10,408 nucleotides of DNA, taken from positions 1-10,408 of the forward strand of contig CAZGVW010000220.1 of NCBI GenBank assembly GCA_964529265.1, given 5' to 3'. The notes beneath the pieces were generated by a model. It ran no database searches and had not been told where the DNA came from. It worked only from the letters and a program-made list of their open reading frames with translations. Shown here piece by piece: positions 6,436 to 10,408 of the stretch. Positions within the stretch are counted from its first letter, which is position 1; each line of letters opens with the position of its first letter. This DNA is from CAZGVW01 sp964529265 (GTDB lineage Bacteria; Planctomycetota; Phycisphaerae; Phycisphaerales; UBA1924). Made by a program: the position numbers and the translations under genes.

Positions 6436-7368
6436 ATGCGCGCACTGCTCCTCATCCCGCGCATCACCGCCCTCGCCGTCCTCCTTGCCGCGGCGCGCAT
6501 CGTGGCCGGCGTGGCGCTCGCGGGCGGCGGCGGCGACGCGCCGGCGAGCGCACCCGAAGTGGGCGCCGAAATCGCGGGCACTTCCACCACAGCGGCGACT
6601 CCCCTCGAACAGGCGATGCTCCTCGTCACGGTCCTCGCCGTCGCGGGCATCGAAGCCCTTGCGCTCGCCTGGATTGCCCGCCGCGCCCGCGCGCCGCTCG
6701 GGCTCCTCGCGCCAGCGCTCGTCATCGCGACATTCGGTGTGCTCACCGTGCAGCCCGCGATCGAGGCGCTCTACTTCGGCGTCGGCGGCGCAACTGCGAG
6801 GCTGATGCTCGGCATGGGCGCCGTCGTTGCGCTCGTCGGCGGCGTCGGCGCTGCGCTCCTGCTGCGCCCCTGGAAGAGGTCCGCGCCCGCTGAGGCGCCT
6901 CCAGAACCTCACCCCGCCGCGCGCCCTGCCGGCGCCATTTTCTGGACTCTGCGCTTCGCCGCGATCGCCATCGCCTATGTCGGCATCTACCTCGTCTTCG
7001 GCTACTTCATCGCATGGCAGGACCCCGCCGTGCGCGACTACTACGGCGCCGCCGCGGCGCCGCGCGGCTTCTTCAGCCACGTCGCGAGCCTCATCACCGG
7101 CCAGCCCGATCTGCTCGCGCTGCAACTGGGCCGCGGCTTCCTCTGGGGGGCGCTCGCGCTGCTCATCGCCGTCACACTCTGCCGGGGACGACTCGAAACC
7201 GCGCTCGCCGTCGGCGCCTTCTTCGCGGCGATCATGAACGCGCAGCTCCTGCTTCCGAACCCCGGCATGCCGGAACACGTGCGCCTCGTCCACATCGTCG
7301 AGACCGCGCCCTCCAACTTCCTCATCGGCGCGCTGGCGGGCGCGCTCGTTGCACGGCGACGGCGCTAG
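6436..7368 (+). CDS. Multi-pass membrane protein of unknown function
   Basis: The product is 310 aa with about eight hydrophobic segments: residues about 8-29, 58-80, 87-109, 121-144, 167-192, 230-249, 255-274 and 291-306. The long loop between helices 5 and 6 holds VFGYFIAWQDPAVRDYYG, and the last loop holds LLPNPGMPEHVRLVHIVE before the terminal helix. I recall similar 'GYFVAWQ.PAVR.(F/Y)YGG' motifs in uncharacterised membrane proteins but know no function for them. A Gly/Ala/Thr-rich extracytoplasmic loop (30-57) and a Pro-rich cytoplasmic loop (149-166) are ordinary linkers. The gene follows the ATP-grasp gene by 48 bp and is probably cotranscribed. Its TAG overlaps the stop of the convergent DinB gene. 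No channel or enzyme signature is visible. Confidence 0.88.
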   Translation: MRALLLIPRITALAVLLAAARIVAGVALAGGGGDAPASAPEVGAEIAGTSTTAATPLEQAMLLVTVLAVAGIEALALAWIARRARAPLGLLAPALVIATFGVLTVQPAIEALYFGVGGATARLMLGMGAVVALVGGVGAALLLRPWKRSAPAEAPPEPHPAARPAGAIFWTLRFAAIAIAYVGIYLVFGYFIAWQDPAVRDYYGAAAAPRGFFSHVASLITGQPDLLALQLGRGFLWGALALLIAVTLCRGRLETALAVGAFFAAIMNAQLLLPNPGMPEHVRLVHIVETAPSNFLIGALAGALVARRRR

Positions 7369-7865
7369 GCGCCTGCGCCGTCCGCCATCAGCATCCATTC
7401 CACCACGCTCACGTGCGGGAGCGGATCGACGCCCAGGTGGCGCAGCATGTTCAGGCACTGGGCGCGGTGGTGCATGCCGTGGGTCATCACGTGCGTCATG
7501 ACTGCGCCGCGCGCGAAGGAGTATGACCTTCCGCCGCGGCTGCCGGTGACAATCTCGCCGGGCGGATGCGCGCGGACGGAGTTCTCGATGTCGTCCGTGA
7601 TTTCCTCCAGGAGGGCGCGCATCTGCTCCGGCGTGCGCGTGCCTTCCTGCTCGATGCGGGGGCGCTGGTCGCGCCCGGCGAGCAGATCCCCCCAGCCGCG
7701 GAGCGCGCCGAGCATGTGGAGCGCCGTGTCGTGGAGCGAGCCGGGGCCCATGTCGAAGCGCTGGTGGAACTGCTCCGGCGTGAGTTTCGCGCAGGCATGG
7801 AGCAGGTTGCGCATCGCCCAGCGGTGGTGCGTGAGGAGGACTTCGGTGGGGTCGGACGTCGCCAT
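7365..7865 (-). CDS. DinB-family protein
   Basis: The product is 166 aa, the normal size for this four-helix-bundle family. The likely metal-binding histidines are in the N-terminal helical pair (SLHDTALHM, His46/His50) and in HGMHHRAQ (His129 and His133), matching the family's H...HxxxH(R)GQ pattern. DinB-like proteins bind a divalent metal. Members include mycothiol- and bacillithiol-dependent transferases and damage-induced proteins of unknown activity. No thiol-synthesis gene lies nearby. The ATG at 7865 is chosen because the domain begins right after it and upstream sequence in this frame is antisense to the FG-GAP gene. There is no Shine-Dalgarno site, and TACGAT lies 8 nt upstream. The stop overlaps that of the convergent membrane protein gene. 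Confidence 0.92.
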   Translation of the reverse strand: MATSDPTEVLLTHHRWAMRNLLHACAKLTPEQFHQRFDMGPGSLHDTALHMLGALRGWGDLLAGRDQRPRIEQEGTRTPEQMRALLEEITDDIENSVRAHPPGEIVTGSRGGRSYSFARGAVMTHVMTHGMHHRAQCLNMLRHLGVDPLPHVSVVEWMLMADGAGA

Positions 7866-7873
7866 GGGGCTCG

Positions 7874-7879
7874 ATCGTA
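7874..7879 (-). promoter_or_regulatory. Possible -10 box for leaderless transcription of the DinB gene
   Basis: TACGAT on the minus strand fits TANNNT and lies 8 nt before the ATG at 7865. There is no ribosome site. The same hexamer also occurs on the plus strand at 7932-7937 in this divergent region, 66 nt before the FG-GAP gene, where it could be its -10 box. Confidence 0.3.
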
Positions 7880-7989
7880 CCTCGTTCGGTCGCGGGTCGG
7901 GTCGTGGATCTGCGCTCCGGCCCGCTTCCAGTACGATGGTCACCCGCGCCGCCCCTGAACGCCGCCGGCGCACTGATCGAGACATCCGA

Positions 7990-7998
7990 GGAGGAGGA
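7990..7998 (+). promoter_or_regulatory. Strong Shine-Dalgarno site of the FG-GAP gene
   Basis: GGAGGAGGA ends 5 nt before the ATG at 8004 and fixes this start, which is followed at once by a signal peptide. Confidence 0.7.
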
Positions 7999-8003
7999 CA
8001 ACC

Positions 8004-9221
8004 ATGCGCTCGTTCGCTCATGCACTGCGCCGCGCCGCGGCGTTCGGGATCATTCCTGCGCTTGCGCCGCTCGTTTCGGCCGACATGCTGCCGTTCGTGG
8101 AAGTTCCGGTGGACGACGCCGCGGGCCAGCCGTTGGGGCTGGCCGTCGCCGATGTCGATGGCGACGGAGACAACGACATCGTCGCCGCGACGTTCGGCGC
8201 GGGCATCTGGTGGTACGAGAACATGGGCGGGGTTGCGCCGGCGTTCGTGAAGCGCAACATCGCGGGCGCGCTGCAGCCGTGGGCGGTGATCGCGGCCGAC
8301 GTCGAGCACGACGGCGACATCGACGTCGTCTCCGTTTCGGAGACGGGTGTGCGCCGCCACTTCAACAGCGGCACGTTTCCGCCGGGCTGGAACACGAATC
8401 AGCTGGTTCCGATGGCGCAGGGGCAGCACATCATCTCGGCGGACATCAATCGCGACGGCGCGCTCGATCTTGTCGTCGCCTCCACGATGACGAACGAGGT
8501 TGTTCTGTACCAGAACACCGGCGGCATGCCCCCCAACTTCGCGCGGATGACTTTGCCCGGCGCCCCCTCGATGCCCTGCGGCGTCGCCGCGGGCGATCTC
8601 GACAGCGACGGCGACCTCGACATTGCCGCGGTGTCGCAGGGAGACAACACGCTCGCGTGGTACAGAACTTCCGGCGTCCCGACGCCCGGTTTCACGCGCT
8701 TCGTCATCTCCGGCGGGATGAACGGCGTGCGCACCGTCGGCCTCGGGGACCTCGATTCCGACGGGGATCTCGACATTGCCGCGAGTTCCGACACGGCGTG
8801 GGGCACGTGGATCTTCCTGAACAACGGCGCGCCCAGCCCCACCTTCAACCTGCACATGATCGTGCCGGAGTTCGCGGAGGAGATCCAGGTCGTGGACCTC
8901 GATCGGGACGGGGACCTCGACATCCTCGCGGCGCAGAAGACCGACGGCGAACTCATCTGGCTGGACAACAACGGCGCATCCCCTCCCGGATTCGTCACGA
9001 GATCCGTGTGGGGCGGAGCGGGGATGGCCGCGGCGGTTGCGGCGCCGATCAACGGGGACGGCGCGCTGGACATCGTGATCTCGATCTCGGACGAGGGGCG
9101 CATCGTTTTGTTGCGCGGCGTGGGCGCGGGCGCCGGGTGCTTCGGCGACCTCAACGGGGACGGGGTGGTGAGCGGGCTGGATATTCCGGTGTTGCTGGGG
9201 CAGTGGGGTGGATGTCCGTGA
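8004..9221 (+). CDS. Secreted FG-GAP/VCBS-repeat protein with short dockerin-like C-terminus
   Basis: The product is 405 aa. Residues 1-26 are a signal peptide (basic N-terminus, hydrophobic core, cleavage probably after LVSA). Seven DxDxDGDxDI-type calcium loops recur about every 50 residues, starting near residues 50, 99, 147, 198, 249, 298 and 348. This predicts a seven-bladed beta-propeller of the integrin-alpha/FG-GAP kind. The seventh begins with Pro-Ile-Asn instead of Asp, a weaker loop. Blade ends carry the recurring W-(Y/F)-N-x-G-type motifs (WWYENMGG, LYQNTGG, WIFLNNGA, IWLDNNGA). Residues 379-404 (CFGDLNGDGVVSGLDIPVLL...C) form one dockerin-type calcium loop and helix between two Cys, a C-terminal tag I associate with secreted Phycisphaerae proteins. 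It is likely extracellular or envelope-bound, perhaps for adhesion or polymer binding. No enzyme domain is seen. Confidence 0.94.
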   Translation: MRSFAHALRRAAAFGIIPALAPLVSADMLPFVEVPVDDAAGQPLGLAVADVDGDGDNDIVAATFGAGIWWYENMGGVAPAFVKRNIAGALQPWAVIAADVEHDGDIDVVSVSETGVRRHFNSGTFPPGWNTNQLVPMAQGQHIISADINRDGALDLVVASTMTNEVVLYQNTGGMPPNFARMTLPGAPSMPCGVAAGDLDSDGDLDIAAVSQGDNTLAWYRTSGVPTPGFTRFVISGGMNGVRTVGLGDLDSDGDLDIAASSDTAWGTWIFLNNGAPSPTFNLHMIVPEFAEEIQVVDLDRDGDLDILAAQKTDGELIWLDNNGASPPGFVTRSVWGGAGMAAAVAAPINGDGALDIVISISDEGRIVLLRGVGAGAGCFGDLNGDGVVSGLDIPVLLGQWGGCP

Positions 9222-9233
9222 GGTTGGGGTGGT

Positions 9234-9257
9234 CGGTAGGCGGTAGACGGTAGACGG
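9234..9257 (+). repeat. Heptanucleotide tandem repeat (CGGTAGA, about 3.4 copies)
   Basis: CGGTAGG (9234-9240), CGGTAGA (9241-9247), CGGTAGA (9248-9254) and a partial CGG follow one another, 12 bp after the stop of the FG-GAP gene. Phased as GGTAGAC it fits the GGNNNAC heptamer also seen at 5486-5511. A short CG run (GCGCGCGCG, about 9277-9285) follows in the same 111-bp gap. Confidence 0.9.
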
Positions 9258-9320
9258 GGAAGGCGGGGAGGCCGTGCGCGCGCGCGAGCAAGGCGGACAA
9301 TCGCGTGGAACTGAGCGGGC

Positions 9321-9326
9321 TATCTT
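9321..9326 (+). promoter_or_regulatory. Possible -10 box for leaderless transcription of the small membrane protein gene
   Basis: TATCTT fits TANNNT and lies 6 nt before the ATG at 9333, with no Shine-Dalgarno site between. Confidence 0.3.
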
Positions 9327-9332
9327 GTCTGA

Positions 9333-9689
9333 ATGGACACTCCCCCAGCAGGCCCGCACGAGCGGAAGGTTGATCTGTCGGCGATTCTCAAGTGGACGAT
9401 CCTGTTGAGCTTTCTCTCGCTCATCATCGCGTGGCACATCTTCGTCGTTCGCCACATCGTGATGGGGAGCGACTGGATGGAGGAGTTGTTCCGGACGCAC
9501 GCCGGGGCGCTGATCGGTCTGCCGATCTGCGGGCTGTCCGCGTATTTCCTGGTTCTGTTTCTGGAGATCCGCTCCGGGCCGATCAGGGTGGATGCGCGGA
9601 TTCTGAGGCTCGAGGGCGCATCCGGCCCGGTCGTGATGTGGATCGTTGCATTCGCGGTGATGGCCCTCTGCGGAAGGATGCTGTGGTGA
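9333..9689 (+). CDS. Small three-helix membrane protein
   Basis: The product is 118 aa. Predicted transmembrane helices lie at about 21-40, 57-78 and 99-115, after a charged N-terminus (PHERKVD). The stretch RLEGASGPVVMWIVAF (92-107) places a GASGP motif at the mouth of the last helix. I recall this motif from other small uncharacterised membrane proteins, but no function is known to me. No enzyme or transporter signature is visible. Third-position bias matches the neighbours, which supports real coding despite the small size. The gene stands alone between the FG-GAP gene and the convergent minus-strand gene. Confidence 0.8.
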   Translation: MDTPPAGPHERKVDLSAILKWTILLSFLSLIIAWHIFVVRHIVMGSDWMEELFRTHAGALIGLPICGLSAYFLVLFLEIRSGPIRVDARILRLEGASGPVVMWIVAFAVMALCGRMLW

Positions 9690-9734
9690 ATGTCGCGGCG
9701 CGAGGCGTCCGCATTCCGAGATGGATCGTCCTGA

Positions 9735-9759
9735 CCCTCGCTTGCGCTTCGGGCTCGTT
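9735..9759 (-). repeat. Third copy of the AGCGCAAGCGAGGG repeat, at the 3' end of a coding frame
   Basis: Read on the minus strand these 25 bases are identical to 3214-3238 in the tandem pair. The copy lies in the reading frame of the minus-strand HTH-like gene and would be translated as SPKRKRG preceded by Thr. Confidence 0.9.
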
Positions 9760-10408
9760 TTGGGGCTTGCGGTGTCGGCGCGCGCGAGTGTAATGATGGT
9801 GTTGGCGGCTTTGCGGGCGGGGTCGGGGCGCTCGGGGGCGAAGGATTGGGTGATTTCGAGGAGTGTCTGCAGCGCTGTCGCGGCGTGAAGCGAGGCGATG
9901 AAGCGTGCGCGGCGGTGGGCGATGCGCTCGGCGCGGTCGAGGCGGTGTTGCGTGGATTCGCTGTCGGCCCAGTCGAGGAACTGATCGATGGTGAGGTTGT
10001 GGCGGTGGGCGATGTCGCGGAATGAGAGCGCGGGGTTGGCGTAATCGGAGAGAAGAGTTGAACGCAGAGGAGCGCAGAGGGGCGCGGAGGAAGAGTAAGA
10101 GGGATTGAACCCGGAGGGAGACAGAGGAAGACGGAGAGGATCAGGATCAGGAAGCGGGGAAGAAAAGGGAACGAACCCGGAGGAAGACGGAGGAAGACGG
10201 AGAAGAGGATCAGAATCAGGTGAAGAGGAAGGCGGAGGAGCGGAACAGGAAGGGAGATTGACGGGGAGATCAAATTGGATCGCGGGAAAGGGAGAACACG
10301 AGAGCGGTGGAGTGGTATTGGAGGCGATGGCGCTGTCTGTGTCGGTGTCGGCGGGCCAGGGGAATGTGATGAGGGGCGGGGGGTCGAGGGCGTGGAGGGA
10401 GGCGCGGC
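9735..10408 (-). CDS. HTH-like hypothetical protein, 5'-partial and without a visible stop
   Basis: The frame (codon first positions 10406, 10403 ... on the minus strand) has no ATG, GTG or TTG from the right edge down to 9500, so its start lies outside the window. From 10046 it reads DYANPALSFRDIAHRHNL, TIDQFLDWADSESTQHRL, then a helical Arg/Ala-rich stretch, then ALQTLLEITQSFAPERP and DPARKAANTIITLARA. SFRDIAHRHNLTIDQFLDWA resembles a helix-turn-helix. I recall similar HTH-plus-helical-bundle proteins in Phycisphaerae, function unknown. Third-position G/C bias is strong here and absent in the other frames. The portion from 10056 to about 10260 is Pro/Ser-rich and encoded by purine-rich DNA repeats. 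After the helical part the frame enters the AGCGCAAGCGAGGG repeat, and no stop follows until 7365. The end at 9735 is where repeat-encoded SPKRKRG finishes; it is a limit of support, not a real terminus. It may be a degraded gene. Confidence 0.7.
10061..10090 (+). repeat. Three tandem decamers RRCGCRGAGG inside a coding frame
   Basis: AACGCAGAGG, AGCGCAGAGG and GGCGCGGAGG follow without gaps. They resemble the 'CGCAGAGG'-type tandem repeats I recall from intergenic DNA of cyanobacteria and planctomycetes. Here they lie antisense within the minus-strand HTH-like frame, just upstream of its recognisable domain. Confidence 0.8.
10107..10220 (+). repeat. Two copies of a purine-rich 45-48-bp repeat inside a coding frame
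   Basis: Copy 1 (10107-10151) and copy 2 (10173-10220) both start GAACCCGGAGG, continue with AGAC and GGAAGACGGAG, and end ATCAGG. They differ at three substitutions and one AAG insertion, and are offset by 66 bp. GGAAGAC within them fits the GGNNNAC heptamer. All indels keep the minus-strand frame open. Confidence 0.85.

Noticed and set aside
5368..8025. 885-codon open frame on the minus strand
   Set aside because: It runs antisense to the ATP-grasp and membrane protein genes. The translation is Arg/Glu/Gly-rich shadow sequence without domains, a common effect of high GC content.
7904..9253. 449-codon plus-strand frame over the FG-GAP gene
   Set aside because: It is the +1 shadow of that gene, Arg-rich and without a signal peptide or domain.
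7866..9734. Continuation of the DinB frame upstream, making one minus-strand open frame from 10408 to 7365
   Set aside because: Between 7866 and 9734 it is antisense to the FG-GAP gene and the small membrane protein, both of which have clear domains or helices. The translated part has no protein character, so I do not propose a real fusion.
9320..10273. 317-codon minus-strand frame starting at an ATG
   Set aside because: It overlaps the HTH-like gene in another frame; the translation is Ser/Pro/Thr-rich low complexity, and third-position bias favours the other frame.

Overview
The window comes from a GC-rich bacterium, most likely a member of the Planctomycetota and probably class Phycisphaerae. 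Several independent signs point there. One secreted FG-GAP protein ends in a short dockerin-like calcium loop (GDLNGDGVVSGLD, flanked by two Cys). A membrane protein begins with a CVRCGYDMRH...CPECG zinc ribbon. An intergenic repeat with the core AGCGCAAGCGAGGG, which I remember as abundant in planctomycete genomes, occurs three times. About half of the gene starts lack a Shine-Dalgarno sequence. This is recognition from memory, not a database result.

Layout, left to right. (1) 4-1221 (+): hypothetical protein with an N-terminal HTH-like segment, possibly continuing left of the window. (2) 1399-1806, 1841-2557 and 2595-3152 (+): a closely spaced set encoding a DUF5684-type small membrane protein, a zinc-ribbon membrane protein and an SRPBCC/AHSA1-type protein. 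(3) 3153-3429: a gene-free gap with a tandem 38-bp repeat and a REP-like palindrome. (4) 3430-4077 (+): a protein of different base composition with a PD-(D/E)XK-nuclease-like signature, probably acquired. (5) 4088-5425 (-): a GAF-like/SpoIIE-type PP2C phosphatase of the RsbU class, convergent with the previous gene. (6) 5521-6387 and 6436-7368 (+): a DcsG/RimK-like ATP-grasp ligase and a multi-pass membrane protein, divergent from the phosphatase across a 95-bp gap with a heptanucleotide tandem repeat. (7) 7365-7865 (-): a DinB-family protein whose stop overlaps the previous stop in a shared CTAG. (8) 8004-9221 (+): the secreted seven-repeat FG-GAP protein. (9) 9333-9689 (+): a small three-helix membrane protein. 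(10) 9735-10408 (-): the 3' part of an HTH-like protein whose start lies beyond the right edge. It has no start codon inside the window, carries purine-rich DNA repeats within its reading frame, and ends in the planctomycete-type repeat with no stop codon.

The genes look like an ordinary chromosomal mix of housekeeping-like, regulatory and hypothetical functions, not one dedicated pathway. I saw no rRNA, tRNA, CRISPR array, transposase or convincing multi-gene defence system. The more unusual content is non-coding: short tandem repeats sharing a GGNNNAC heptamer in three places, repeat elements placed inside or at the end of a coding frame, and TANNNT boxes 6-8 nt before the start codons of four genes without Shine-Dalgarno sequences, which suggests leaderless transcription.
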